From Parasedimentitalea psychrophila (lineage in GTDB: Bacteria; Pseudomonadota; Alphaproteobacteria; Rhodobacterales; Rhodobacteraceae): 64,000 nt of DNA. A program made the translations under genes and the position numbers. Numbering within the stretch: position 1 is the first letter of the stretch; each line of letters starts with the position of its first letter. The stretch spans positions 1,077,501-1,141,500 of the forward strand of contig NZ_CP127247.1 of NCBI RefSeq assembly GCF_030285785.1, written 5' to 3'. A model generated the notes under the pieces. The model saw nothing but the letters and a program-made list of their open reading frames with translations, was not told the DNA's origin and did not search any database. This document shows positions 33,041 through 42,767 of the stretch, piece by piece.

Positions 33041-33739
33041 TCAGACCCCGCCGTGCAGCAGGGCCAGCATCTGCTTCAATGCAAGCTTTTCCTCGGCGGA
33101 CATGGCTGCGGTGCGGCTGCGCCACAGGGTTGCCTGTGATTTCAGCACCGGTCCGGCGCTCAAGATCTTCAGGTGATTGGCGCGCAGGGTTTCCCCGGTC
33201 GAGGTGATATCCGCCACCATTTCCGCAGTCTCGTTCTTGACCGTGCCTTCGGTTGCCCCCTGACTGTCGACCAGCTGATAATCAGCGACGCCGCCATCGG
33301 TGAGGAATTCACGCACCAGCCGGTGATATTTGGTGGCGATCCGCAACCGGTGACCATGCCGGGCGCGAAAGGCCGCCGCCACCGCATCCAGATCATCCAG
33401 TGTGTCGACGTCGATCCAAGACTTCGGCACCGCCAGGATCAGATCCGCCTGACCGAATCCCATCACCTCGATCTGCTGCACCTGCTGTTCCCAGCGCGGC
33501 AGCTTCTCATACACCAGATCGGTACCGGTGACGCCAAGATGAATGCGACCCGCCGCCAGCTCTCGCGGAATCTCACCTGCCGACAGCAGAACCAGCTCGA
33601 CCCCGTCCACACCGTCGACCTGACCGGCATATTCCCGATCTGACCCGGTACGCGACAGTGTCACACCGCGTTTTTCAAACCAGCTAAAGGTCTTTTCCAT
33701 CAGCCGCCCCTTGGACGGCACTCCCAGCTTGAGGCTCAT
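33041..33739 (-). CDS. hisG: ATP phosphoribosyltransferase, short form
   Basis: First enzyme of histidine synthesis (ATP + PRPP), 232 aa. This is the short form that lacks the C-terminal regulatory domain and needs HisZ. Features: KLGVPSKGRLMEKTFSWFEKRG at the N-terminus, VTGTDLVYEK, and DSQGATEGTVKNETAEMVADI with the PRPP loop region. Its start overlaps the hisZ stop by 4 bases, so both subunits are made together. Confidence 0.96.
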   Translation of the reverse strand: MSLKLGVPSKGRLMEKTFSWFEKRGVTLSRTGSDREYAGQVDGVDGVELVLLSAGEIPRELAAGRIHLGVTGTDLVYEKLPRWEQQVQQIEVMGFGQADLILAVPKSWIDVDTLDDLDAVAAAFRARHGHRLRIATKYHRLVREFLTDGGVADYQLVDSQGATEGTVKNETAEMVADITSTGETLRANHLKILSAGPVLKSQATLWRSRTAAMSAEEKLALKQMLALLHGGV

Positions 33740-34824
33740 GACGACGCCTTCTCCAACATTAACATCAGGTCCGGGCGCAACACGGCGCCCACGGCGGGGA
33801 TCTCCGCCCCCTGCCCCAATTGCCGGGTCAGCGCATCATAGCGCCCGCCGCTGGCAATTGGCGGCAGGTCCGGGCGTGTCTCGGCGTAAAAGCCAAACAC
33901 AAACCCGTCATAATATTCCATCGACGTGCGGCCATATGAAACCTCAAAGTCGAGATGCTGGACATCGACGCCGCGCGCCGCCAAAGCCACTGATCGCGCC
34001 TCCAGCCGGTCCAATGCTGCAGAAATCGACGGCAGGTCAACCGCAATATCGCGCATCTGTTCCAGCGCGTAGGGCACGGTTTCGCGCACCGCCATCAGCG
34101 TTTCCAGTGCCAGCAATTCATTCTCGGCAATCGGTGGCGCCACGGCATCCTCGCGCAGCGCTGCAATACGCTCGTCAATCTCGGCGCGGCTGCGTTTGCC
34201 GATCTCGACGTCGGCGTCGGTCAAGACGCCCTCGGTCGACAGTAGCGCCTGACGCGATTGAGGCACCGGCACCCGGTGCGCGAACCGATCCAGCAGCGCC
34301 CGAAACCGCCGTGGCCGCCAGATGTGACGCATCAGGGCCGCCTTGCGCCGCGCGGTGGTCTTCAACCCCTCGACGGCTGCCATCAGAATGCCGATATCGC
34401 CGGTCGCCGCGCGCAGTCCCAGACCGGCGACGCTATTGGCCATCAGCGCAAACACCTCGGCGTCCGCCGCTGCGGAATTATCGCGATCAAAGATCTCATA
34501 GCCGACCTGGACATATTCATTGGCACGGTCAGGATCATGCTCCTGGCGCCGGAACACCTCGCCTGCATAGGTATAACGCGCCGGTTCAGCCCCGTCGCGC
34601 ATATGCATCTGCACCACTGGTACGGTGAAATCCGGCCGCAGCATCTGTTCGCCGCGCAGCCCGTCCGAGGTCACATAGGCCCGCGCCCGAATGTCCTCAC
34701 CGTAGAGGTCCAGCAGCAAGCCGGCAGGCTGCAGCAATGGCGGATCCACCACCAGCGCCCCCGCATTTTCGAAATCAGCCAGCAACTGCGCGGCGCGCAG
34801 GCGGATATCAGAACGATCTGGCAT
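33736..34824 (-). CDS. hisZ: ATP phosphoribosyltransferase regulatory subunit
   Basis: HisRS-like regulatory partner of short HisG, 362 aa. It keeps class II synthetase motif 2-like sequence (RYTYAGEVFRRQ, NEYVQVGYEIFDRDN) but lacks the anticodon-binding domain, as expected for HisZ. Three bases separate it from hisS upstream and it overlaps hisG downstream. Confidence 0.94.
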   Translation of the reverse strand: MPDRSDIRLRAAQLLADFENAGALVVDPPLLQPAGLLLDLYGEDIRARAYVTSDGLRGEQMLRPDFTVPVVQMHMRDGAEPARYTYAGEVFRRQEHDPDRANEYVQVGYEIFDRDNSAAADAEVFALMANSVAGLGLRAATGDIGILMAAVEGLKTTARRKAALMRHIWRPRRFRALLDRFAHRVPVPQSRQALLSTEGVLTDADVEIGKRSRAEIDERIAALREDAVAPPIAENELLALETLMAVRETVPYALEQMRDIAVDLPSISAALDRLEARSVALAARGVDVQHLDFEVSYGRTSMEYYDGFVFGFYAETRPDLPPIASGGRYDALTRQLGQGAEIPAVGAVLRPDLMLMLEKASS

Positions 34825-34827
34825 CTC

Positions 34828-36315
34828 TCATCCCTGTCCGTCGAGGATTTCACGCACCCGTGCGACCAGTTGATCGCGCGGCACTTCGAACTGGCTGGGA
34901 CGGGCTTTCCATTCCTCCAGCGTTGCATTTTCAGCAATCTTGGCGCCCAGGATCAGGTCTTTGATCTGCACCACACCCTTGTCCTTTTCGTCGCCACCCT
35001 CAATCACCGCAATCGGCGAGTTCCGCTTGTCCGCATATTTCAGCTGATTGCCAAAATTCTTGGGGTTGCCCAGATAGACCTCGGCGCGAATGCCGGCATT
35101 GCGCAGCTCGGCCACCATCGCCTGATAATCCGCCATCCGCGTCTTATCCATCACCGTCACCACCACCGGACCTGATACTTCAGCGGTGATCCGGCCCTTT
35201 TCACGCAGCGCCGCCAGCAGCCGGTCAACCCCAATCGAGACCCCGGTGGCTGGCACTTCCTGGCCGGTAAAGCGTTTGACCAGATCGTCATAACGCCCGC
35301 CGCCTGCAACCGAACCAAACTGCCGCTTGCGGCCCTTGTCGTCGAGGATCTCAAAGGTCAGTTCAGCCTCGTAAACCGGGCCGGTGTAATAGCCCAGGCC
35401 CCGCACAACAGACGGATCAATCTCGATCCGGTCCGGTCCATAGCCACCCGCCGCCAGCAATTCGCCAATCTGTTCCAGCTCGGCAATGCCCTCGGCCCCG
35501 ACCTTGCTGTCGCCAACCGCAGCCCGCAGATTGGCCAGAGTGCCCGCCGCATCCGCCGCTTTCGAGGTCAGAAAGGCAATCACCGGCTCGGCTTGCTCAT
35601 CAGATAGGCCAACCCCATCGATATAGGCACCAGAGGCATCCAGCCGCCCCTTGGTCAGCAACTGGCGCACACCGGCCTCGCCCACCTTGTCGAACTTGTC
35701 GATGGTGCGCAGCACATTGTCACGCGCCCCGTCGCCCTCAGCCAGGCCCATGGCCTCCAGCACGCCGTTCAGAACCTTGCGGTTGTTGACCCGCACCAGA
35801 TAGTCGCCGCGCGCAATGCCGACGGCCTCCAGTGTGTCCGACAGCATCGCACAAATTTCAGCATCCGCCGCCATCGAGGCCGATCCAACCGTATCCGCAT
35901 CACACTGATAGAACTGACGATAGCGCCCCGGTCCCGGCTTTTCATTGCGCCACACCGGCCCCATCGCATAGCGACGATAGGGGATCGGCAGATCATTGCG
36001 GTGCTGCGCATAGACCCGCGCCAGCGGCGCTGTCAGATCATAGCGCAGCGCCAGCCAGTCGCCATTATTTTTCTCGTCGAATTCCTGCCAGGCAAACACC
36101 CCCTCATTGGGGCGGTCCACATCCGGCAGGAACTTACCCAGCGCCTCAACCGTTTCAACGCCAGCACTTTCCAGCGCCTCAAAGCCATAGTGATGGTAGA
36201 CCCCGGCAATCGCCTGCAGCATTTCGGTGCGCTGAGTGACCTCAGCCCCAAAATAGTCGCGAAACCCCTTCGGCGTCTGGGCCTTGGGGCGTGGGGCTTT
36301 CTTTTGCTTGGCCAT
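34828..36315 (-). CDS. hisS: Histidyl-tRNA synthetase
   Basis: Class II aminoacyl-tRNA synthetase of 495 aa that charges tRNA-His. Motif 2 ([20 protein letters not shown]), the histidine loop RGLGYYTG and motif 3 ([13 protein letters not shown]) are present, followed by the anticodon-binding domain ([19 protein letters not shown]). First gene of the hisS-hisZ-hisG operon. Confidence 0.97.
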   Translation of the reverse strand: MAKQKKAPRPKAQTPKGFRDYFGAEVTQRTEMLQAIAGVYHHYGFEALESAGVETVEALGKFLPDVDRPNEGVFAWQEFDEKNNGDWLALRYDLTAPLARVYAQHRNDLPIPYRRYAMGPVWRNEKPGPGRYRQFYQCDADTVGSASMAADAEICAMLSDTLEAVGIARGDYLVRVNNRKVLNGVLEAMGLAEGDGARDNVLRTIDKFDKVGEAGVRQLLTKGRLDASGAYIDGVGLSDEQAEPVIAFLTSKAADAAGTLANLRAAVGDSKVGAEGIAELEQIGELLAAGGYGPDRIEIDPSVVRGLGYYTGPVYEAELTFEILDDKGRKRQFGSVAGGGRYDDLVKRFTGQEVPATGVSIGVDRLLAALREKGRITAEVSGPVVVTVMDKTRMADYQAMVAELRNAGIRAEVYLGNPKNFGNQLKYADKRNSPIAVIEGGDEKDKGVVQIKDLILGAKIAENATLEEWKARPSQFEVPRDQLVARVREILDGQG

Positions 36316-36421
36316 GGGTCATGGTCCCTCTGGATGTGTTGTCGCGCGGGGTTTAGCCGATGCGTGGTACAGGAGCAAGGTATTGGCGGCCGCGTTCCCA
36401 CGCCACGGACCAGATCCATTT

Positions 36422-36450
36422 TTCATCTGGCCTTAAATATCCCCGCCGGA
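36422..36450 (-). repeat. Dispersed intergenic repeat, type 1 copy
   Basis: On the minus strand: CCGGCGGGGATATTTAAGGC continuing CAGATGAAAA. The 20-base core differs by one base from the copy at 13240-13259. It lies upstream of hisS. Confidence 0.6.
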
Positions 36451-36551
36451 GGCCTGCCGGTTTTGCCAAAAACCTGCAATCTTCTGGGCGCGACCATGGA
36501 CCACCCCAATCCAACGCCCTATGACAGCCTCAACGCCCGTAGGAGAGCCCG

Positions 36552-36746
36552 ATGCAAAACCTCGAAGAACAAATCGCCCACCTGACCCGCACGGTCGAAG
36601 ACATCAGCGACGTGATGGCGCGCCAGCAGACTGAGATTGCCACCCTAACCCGCCGGGTACAGATGCTAATGGAGCGTGAGGCGGGCCGGGAAGAAAGCGG
36701 CGGCGGCAGCGCCACCTTTGGCAATGAACGCCCACCGCATTATTAA
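36552..36746 (+). CDS. slyX: SlyX-family protein
   Basis: Small coiled-coil protein of 64 aa: NLEEQIAHLTRTVEDISDVM and QTEIATLTRRVQMLMEREAG, ending in ERPPHY, the usual SlyX tail (PPHY). Function unknown in general. AGGAG precedes the start. It stands alone between hisS and a minus-strand SnoaL-like gene. Confidence 0.92.
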   Translation: MQNLEEQIAHLTRTVEDISDVMARQQTEIATLTRRVQMLMEREAGREESGGGSATFGNERPPHY

Positions 36747-36810
36747 CTCCGCTAAGGTATAGAACAGCTTGCCATCCTGAATTGCAGAAAGTTGCGCCGC
36801 GGGCGTGACC

Positions 36811-37242
36811 TCAGGCCCAGCTCAATTTCTGCCCGGTCAGGCAAGCCATCAAAGCATCTTCCGGCAACTGGCCAAGTTGTTCGAACAAGGTGAACGCATC
36901 AAAGTTGGTCGTCATTTCAATAAACTGATTGTTCTTAACCCGCGCCATCATCGAGCCACCAACTGAAACCGGGGTGATTCCATAGGGGCCATCAGCTGTC
37001 ATGACATAGTTAGCTGAACACCAGTCACCGTCCTCGATGAACCGGGTGATATCAATCTCAAATGGGCCTATGAGTTGATGAACAATTTGTATCAACTCCG
37101 GGAGTTCGTTACGTGGGGCAAGAAACCCATCGAAAACAGTGTCCACATTAATTTCAGGCGAAAGCAAGACATCCAGTGCCGAGGCATCCCCGGCAACCCA
37201 GACCTGGGAAAACCAGCTCTGCAACAGTTTGAATTTCGTCAT
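36811..37242 (-). CDS. SnoaL-like / ester cyclase-type protein
   Basis: Protein of 143 aa resembling the NTF2-like SnoaL fold: QVWVAGDASALDVLLSPEIN, ELPELIQIVHQLIGPFEIDI, GDWCSANYVMTADG, and a KNNQFIEMTTNFDAFTLFEQ strand-helix ending. The family covers polyketide cyclases and uncharacterised proteins; no substrate can be named. ATG at 37242 with AAGAAG upstream is preferred to a GTG two codons before. Confidence 0.75.
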   Translation of the reverse strand: MTKFKLLQSWFSQVWVAGDASALDVLLSPEINVDTVFDGFLAPRNELPELIQIVHQLIGPFEIDITRFIEDGDWCSANYVMTADGPYGITPVSVGGSMMARVKNNQFIEMTTNFDAFTLFEQLGQLPEDALMACLTGQKLSWA

Positions 37243-37518
37243 AGTCACTTCTTTTTAACACCCGTCACATGGGGATGCGTCGGAACTCACCTAAGGTACA
37301 TGGCACATATACAATTGCTTTAACCATCTCCCGGGCTTTAATAAAGGCTGGTGAGCATCTTTTGTTCAACGGTTTTCCCATCACAGGAATATCCGGTGCG
37401 GAGTTCCCAGCTCGGCAGCCTCGGGCCACGTCCCCAAAGGTCAGACACCCCCCTATTTGTCACCCACACCCCTATTTGTCACATACGGGCCTATTCAAAT
37501 ACGGGTGGAGGCAAGCCC

Positions 37519-40500
37519 TCAGATCTCCTCAACATCCAGCACCCCGTCCAGCGATTTGATGGCGCCCTTGATCTGCGGGTTGATGGGGAAATACTGGCCC
37601 AGGTCCAGTTCCACATCGCCCGGTAATGTCGGGTCCTGCAGATACATCAGCACTTCACCCCGGTTGGCGTTCTTGGCGGCGGCGCGCGCCTCCTCCAGCA
37701 CCGTGGCTACGGTTGCGACCGCAGCGGCCTCGGTGATATAGACCCGCAGGCTGCTGGCTCCGGCATCCGACACCGCGGCGTCAATGGGACCGACGGATCG
37801 GGCCAGCAGTTTCAGCTGATCGCTCTCCATCGTGGCCTCGGCACTCAGCACCACCTTGGCACCGGTCTCCAGATGTTCGCGGCTTTTCTCCAGCGCCTCG
37901 GAAAACAAGGTCACCTCAAAGCCGCCGGTGGTGTCCGACAGCTGGGCAAATGCAAAGCGATTGCCGCGCGCTGATTTGCGTTCCTGCCGCCCGGCAACAA
38001 CCCCGGCCATCTTGGCCAGGAACGGGCCGCGCCGCGCCTTCTCCATCACCTCGTCCAGGGTCATCACCCCCTTGCGTTTCAGCGCCGGCATATAGTCGTC
38101 CAGCGGATGGCCGGACAGGTAAAACCCAATCGCCTTGAATTCCTCGCTCAGCCGCTCGGCCGGCAGCCAGTCCGGGGTGCCGGACAGCCGAGGCTCCGGC
38201 AGATCATCGCCGGCCTCGCCAAACAGCGACACCTGGTTAGAGTTCTTTTGCTCGTGGATCGCGGCGGAATAGCCGACCAGCCGCTCCAGACTGTCAAACA
38301 CCCGGCGGCGGTTGGGGTCCAGCTGGTCAAAGCCACCCGCCCGCGCCAGCATTTCCAGGGGCCGCTTGCCGACCTTTTTCAGGTCCACCCTTCGGGCAAA
38401 ATCATACAGCGTCGCAAAGGGCCGCTCAAAGCCGTCAACCCGGCGGGCCGCAGTGATCAGCCGCATCGCCTCGACGCCGACATTTTTCAGCGCGCCCAGC
38501 GCATAGATCAGCTCGCCCTTGATCACGTTGAACGTCGCCTCAGAGCGGTTCACGCAGGGTGGCACATAAGGCAGACCCAGCCCCTTCTTGACCTCTTCAA
38601 AATAGACCGCCAGCTTGTCGGTGAGGTGGATATCGCAGTTCATCACCCCGCCCATGAACTCAACCGGGTGGTTCGCCTTCAGCCAGCCGGTCTGGTAGGA
38701 CACCACCGCATAGGCCGCCGCGTGGCTTTTGTTGAAGCCGTAGTTGGCGAATTTTTCCAGCAGATCGAAAACCTCAGAGGCTTTCTTGGCCGGAACGCCG
38801 TTTTCCATCGCGCCTTTTTCGAACTTGGGGCGTTCCTTGGCCATCTCAGCGGCGATCTTCTTACCCATAGCGCGGCGCAGCAGATCCGCACCACCCAGCG
38901 AATAGCCCGCCATCACCTGGGCAATCTGCATCACCTGTTCCTGATAGACGATAATGCCCTGGGTTTCGGCCAGCAGATGGTCGATCAGCGGGTGTACGGA
39001 CTCGATCTTTTTGAGCCCGTTCTTGACCTCGCAATAGGTCGGAATGTTCTCCATCGGGCCGGGACGGTACAGCGCCACCAGCGCCACGATGTCCTCGATG
39101 CAGTTGGGTTTCATCCGCTTCAGCGCATCCATCATGCCGCTGGATTCCACCTGGAACACCGCCACCGTCTTGGCCGCCGCGTACAGCTTATAGGTGGGGA
39201 TATCATCCAGCGGGATGGCGTTGATCTCGTTCACCCCGCCTTCGGGGGGATCATAGAGCTGGCTGCCGTCGGCGGCGATATGCAGATCGCGGCCCTCGCC
39301 CTTGATCAGATCCACCGCGCTTTGGATAACCGTCAGGGTTTTCAGGCCCAGAAAGTCAAACTTGACCAGCCCGGCCTGCTCCACCCATTTCATGTTGAAC
39401 TGAGTGGCGGGCATGTCAGAGCGCGGATCCTGGTACAGCGGTACCAGCTCGTCAATTGGACGGTCGCCAATCACCACCCCCGCCGCGTGGGTCGAGGCAT
39501 TGCGCAGCAGGCCTTCGACCTGTTGGCCATAGGTCAGCAACCGGTTCACAACTTCTTCGTTGCGGGCCTCTTCGCGCAGGCGCGGTTCTTCCTTCAGGCT
39601 GTCGGCAATCGACATCGGCTTGACGCCTTCAACCGGGATCAGTTTGGACAGCCGGTCCACCTGCCCGTAAGGCATCTGCAAAACCCGGCCAATGTCACGC
39701 ACCGCCGCCTTGGACAGCAGCGCTCCGAAGGTGATGATCTGCCCGACCCGGTCGCGGCCATATTTCTGCTGCACATAGCGGATCACCTCTTCGCGGCGGT
39801 CCATGCAAAAGTCGATGTCAAAGTCGGGCATCGACACCCGCTCGGGGTTCAGGAAGCGCTCAAACAGCAAGGAATAGCGCAGCGGGTCAAGATCGGTCAC
39901 GGTCAGCGCATAGGCCACCAGCGACCCCGCCCCCGAGCCCCGGCCCGGCCCCACCGGAATGCCCTGTTCCTTGGCCCAATGGATAAAGTCGGCAACGATC
40001 AGGAAATAGCCAGGGAATCCCATGCCCTCGATGATGTCGAGCTCAAAATCCAGCCGTTTCTGATAGTCCTCAAGGCTGACTGCATGGGGGATCACCGCCA
40101 GACGGTCCTGCAGCCCCTCATTGGCCTGACGGCGCAGCTCGGCGACCTCATCATCGGCAAACTTGGGCAGGATCGGGTCGCGGCGATAGGCCATGAAGGC
40201 ACAGCGTTTGGCAATCTCCACCGTGTTCTCGATCGCCTCGGGCAGATCGGCAAACAGGGTGACCATTTCCTGCTGGCTTTTGAAATAGTGTTGCGCAGTC
40301 AGGCGGCGACGGCCTTCGGCCTGATCCACATAGGCGCCCTCAGCGATACAGATCAGCGCGTCATGCGCCTCGTACATCTCGGTCTTGGGGAAATAGACAT
40401 CATTGGTGGCCACCAGCGGCAGATCCATCGCATAGGCCATCTCGATATGGCCGCGCTCTGTCGCCTTTTCCGCCTGCGGCTGGCCGCCCTCACCGGGGTG

Positions 40501-41031
40501 ACGCTGCAGCTCCACATAGAGCCTACCTGGAAAAATTGACTTCAACCGCTGCATCAGATCCTGGGCGGCTGGCAGCTGGCCCTGTTGCAGCAACATGCCA
40601 ATCGGCCCGTTAGGACCACCGGACAGGCAAATTAAGCCAGCGGAATACTGTTGCAGCTCGTCCAGTGTCACCTGTGGCAGCTGGTGCCCCTTGTCCAGAT
40701 ACAGACAAGAGTTCAGCTTCATCAGGTTTTCATAGCCGACCTCGGACTGTGCCAGCAGAACCAGTGGGGCCGGTGTCCTTGGCTTCTCGCCCGGGGCCGC
40801 CTGCTGATAGGTAAAATCCACCTGACAGCCCAGGATCGGCTGGATGCCCGCGCCGGACAGCGTGACGGAAAACTCCAGTGCGGCGAACATGTTGTTGGTA
40901 TCGGTCACCGCAATGGCCGGCATCTCTGCGCCCTTGCACAGATCGGATAGCTTTTTCAGCCGCAACGCCCCCTCTAACAGGGAGTATTCGGTATGGGTGC
41001 GCAGGTGAATGAATCGGGGAGAGCTGGTCAT
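37519..41031 (-). CDS. dnaE: DNA polymerase III alpha subunit
   Basis: Replicative polymerase of 1170 aa. PHP domain at the start (FIHLRTHTEYSLLEGALRLK), C-family polymerase core with GPGRGSGAGSLVAYAL and the catalytic acids in MPDFDIDFCMDRREEVIRYV, then helix-hairpin-helix and OB domains (VAGVVAGRQERKSARGNRFA). Normal length for the replicative DnaE1 type. Monocistronic. Confidence 0.97.
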   Translation of the reverse strand: MTSSPRFIHLRTHTEYSLLEGALRLKKLSDLCKGAEMPAIAVTDTNNMFAALEFSVTLSGAGIQPILGCQVDFTYQQAAPGEKPRTPAPLVLLAQSEVGYENLMKLNSCLYLDKGHQLPQVTLDELQQYSAGLICLSGGPNGPIGMLLQQGQLPAAQDLMQRLKSIFPGRLYVELQRHPGEGGQPQAEKATERGHIEMAYAMDLPLVATNDVYFPKTEMYEAHDALICIAEGAYVDQAEGRRRLTAQHYFKSQQEMVTLFADLPEAIENTVEIAKRCAFMAYRRDPILPKFADDEVAELRRQANEGLQDRLAVIPHAVSLEDYQKRLDFELDIIEGMGFPGYFLIVADFIHWAKEQGIPVGPGRGSGAGSLVAYALTVTDLDPLRYSLLFERFLNPERVSMPDFDIDFCMDRREEVIRYVQQKYGRDRVGQIITFGALLSKAAVRDIGRVLQMPYGQVDRLSKLIPVEGVKPMSIADSLKEEPRLREEARNEEVVNRLLTYGQQVEGLLRNASTHAAGVVIGDRPIDELVPLYQDPRSDMPATQFNMKWVEQAGLVKFDFLGLKTLTVIQSAVDLIKGEGRDLHIAADGSQLYDPPEGGVNEINAIPLDDIPTYKLYAAAKTVAVFQVESSGMMDALKRMKPNCIEDIVALVALYRPGPMENIPTYCEVKNGLKKIESVHPLIDHLLAETQGIIVYQEQVMQIAQVMAGYSLGGADLLRRAMGKKIAAEMAKERPKFEKGAMENGVPAKKASEVFDLLEKFANYGFNKSHAAAYAVVSYQTGWLKANHPVEFMGGVMNCDIHLTDKLAVYFEEVKKGLGLPYVPPCVNRSEATFNVIKGELIYALGALKNVGVEAMRLITAARRVDGFERPFATLYDFARRVDLKKVGKRPLEMLARAGGFDQLDPNRRRVFDSLERLVGYSAAIHEQKNSNQVSLFGEAGDDLPEPRLSGTPDWLPAERLSEEFKAIGFYLSGHPLDDYMPALKRKGVMTLDEVMEKARRGPFLAKMAGVVAGRQERKSARGNRFAFAQLSDTTGGFEVTLFSEALEKSREHLETGAKVVLSAEATMESDQLKLLARSVGPIDAAVSDAGASSLRVYITEAAAVATVATVLEEARAAAKNANRGEVLMYLQDPTLPGDVELDLGQYFPINPQIKGAIKSLDGVLDVEEI

Positions 41032-41387
41032 GGGCTCAAGCTACCCCAATGACAGGAGGGTGCGAAAGCTGATTATCGGCGGCCGGCGACCATTCCTTTG
41101 GCGCGACAATGGCCGTTATTGTTCTGAAAAATTTGAAAGTCCTTTTTTGCCTCAAAACAGCAAAATGGCATCAATCTGCTGAAAACAAACAAAAACACCG
41201 AGAATAGGTGACTATTATAGATAGCATCCGCTTAGAGTACGGGTTCAAGCCGCACGACTTTTCCTTGCCAGACCAAGGATCTGCTTTCTAGGCTGTTATC
41301 AGCAAGCCATTATGCCCGCCTCTTCTTCTACGTCGCATCGAAGGAAGGCACTCTCGGCAAAACACTGTAACGCGACGGGTTACGACA
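41032..41387. other. Divergent promoter region of dnaE and the xdh operon
   Basis: About 355 bases, AT-rich between 41100 and 41220, with no coding frame supported. It must hold promoters for dnaE (left) and xdhA (right). I see no recognisable purine-regulator site or riboswitch. Confidence 0.5.
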
Positions 41388-42767
41388 ATGGAGATCACCT
41401 TTCATCTCAACGGTGAAGAGGTCACGCTTTCGGGCGTTTCGCCAACAACCACACTGCTGGACTGGCTGCGCGAGGACCGCTATCTGACCGGCACCAAGGA
41501 AGGCTGCAACGAAGGCGATTGCGGTGCCTGTTCGGTGATGGTGACCGATGATCGTGGCGCCAAGGCGCTGAACGCCTGCCTGTTGTTTCTGCCTCAACTG
41601 AACGGCAAGGCCATTCGCACCGTCGAAGGTGTCAGCGGCCCCGATGGTGAGCTGCACCCGGTGCAGCAGGCGATGATCACCCATCACGGCTCGCAATGCG
41701 GCTTCTGCACCCCCGGCTTTGTGATGTCGATGGTCACCGCGCATAACAACGGCGCCAAAGATCACGACGTGCAACTGGCTGGCAACCTGTGTCGCTGCAC
41801 CGGCTATGCCCCCATCATCCGCGCCGCCGAGGCGGTTGAGGATATGCCGGTTCCGGCCTGGGTCGCCAAAGACGCCGCGGTGCGTGAACCCGCGCCTGCG
41901 GCGCAGAACCACACACCCTACGCGCCCCGCTCAAGTGATGAGCTGGCTGCGGCCTATGTGCAAAACCCGCAGGCGGTGCTGATTGCAGGGGCCACCGATG
42001 TGGCGCTCTGGGTGACCAAGGGATTGCGCGATCTGGAAGATGTCATTTTCCTGGAGGGCTGCACTGATCTGAAGCAGATCGAGATCTCCGATGATCAGGT
42101 CCGGCTGGGCGCGATGGTGGATATGAACGCCATGCGCGCGGCAATCGCGCCACTGCATCCGTCTTATGGCGAGATGATCCGCCGCTATGCCAGTCAACAG
42201 GTGCGCGGGGCGGCCACCCTGGGCGGCAATATCGCCAATGGCTCCCCCATTGGCGACAACCCACCCGCCCTGATCGCCCTGGGCGCGACCTTGCATCTGC
42301 GCCAGGGCGACACCCGGCGATCATTGCCACTGGAGGATTTCTTTGTTGCCTATGGCAAGCAGGACCGGTTGCCCGGCGAATTTGTCGAGGCGGTGAGCTT
42401 TGCCCGTCAACCCGACAGCCTGCGCTGCTATAAGCTGTCGAAACGGTTTGACCAGGATATTTCCGCCGTGCTGGGCGCCTTTAACGTCACCATCGTGAAT
42501 GGCACTGTCACCGGCGCCCGCATTGCCTTCGGCGGCATGGCGGCGACCCCGAAACGCGCCTCACATGTTGAGGCAGCACTGCTGGGTCAGCCCTGGACCC
42601 CAGCGACGGTCCGCGCAGCGCAGGCCGAGTTTGACAAGGATTTCACTCCGATGAGCGACATGCGGGCCTCAGCCCGGTACCGGCTGGAAACTGCGCGCAA
42701 CCTGCTGGCGCGGTATTACGCCGAGCTGAACGGCGACACCGTTTCAGTGCTGGAGGTGGTGCTATGA
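41388..42767 (+). CDS. xdhA: Xanthine dehydrogenase small subunit (FeS and FAD)
   Basis: Electron-transfer subunit of 459 aa for oxidation of hypoxanthine and xanthine to urate. N-terminal [2Fe-2S] domain with GCNEGDCGACSV, second cluster motifs QCGFCTPGF and CRCTGY, then the FAD-binding domain (AGATDVALWVTKG, GGNIANGSPIGD) and CO-dehydrogenase flavoprotein C-terminal domain. Overlaps xdhB by 4 bases. Confidence 0.96.
   Translation: MEITFHLNGEEVTLSGVSPTTTLLDWLREDRYLTGTKEGCNEGDCGACSVMVTDDRGAKALNACLLFLPQLNGKAIRTVEGVSGPDGELHPVQQAMITHHGSQCGFCTPGFVMSMVTAHNNGAKDHDVQLAGNLCRCTGYAPIIRAAEAVEDMPVPAWVAKDAAVREPAPAAQNHTPYAPRSSDELAAAYVQNPQAVLIAGATDVALWVTKGLRDLEDVIFLEGCTDLKQIEISDDQVRLGAMVDMNAMRAAIAPLHPSYGEMIRRYASQQVRGAATLGGNIANGSPIGDNPPALIALGATLHLRQGDTRRSLPLEDFFVAYGKQDRLPGEFVEAVSFARQPDSLRCYKLSKRFDQDISAVLGAFNVTIVNGTVTGARIAFGGMAATPKRASHVEAALLGQPWTPATVRAAQAEFDKDFTPMSDMRASARYRLETARNLLARYYAELNGDTVSVLEVVL

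Noticed and set aside
38107-40539. 810-codon open frame antisense to dnaE
   Set aside because: It lies completely opposite dnaE, has no family motif and is rich in Arg, His and Gln, as expected for the complement of a high-GC gene.
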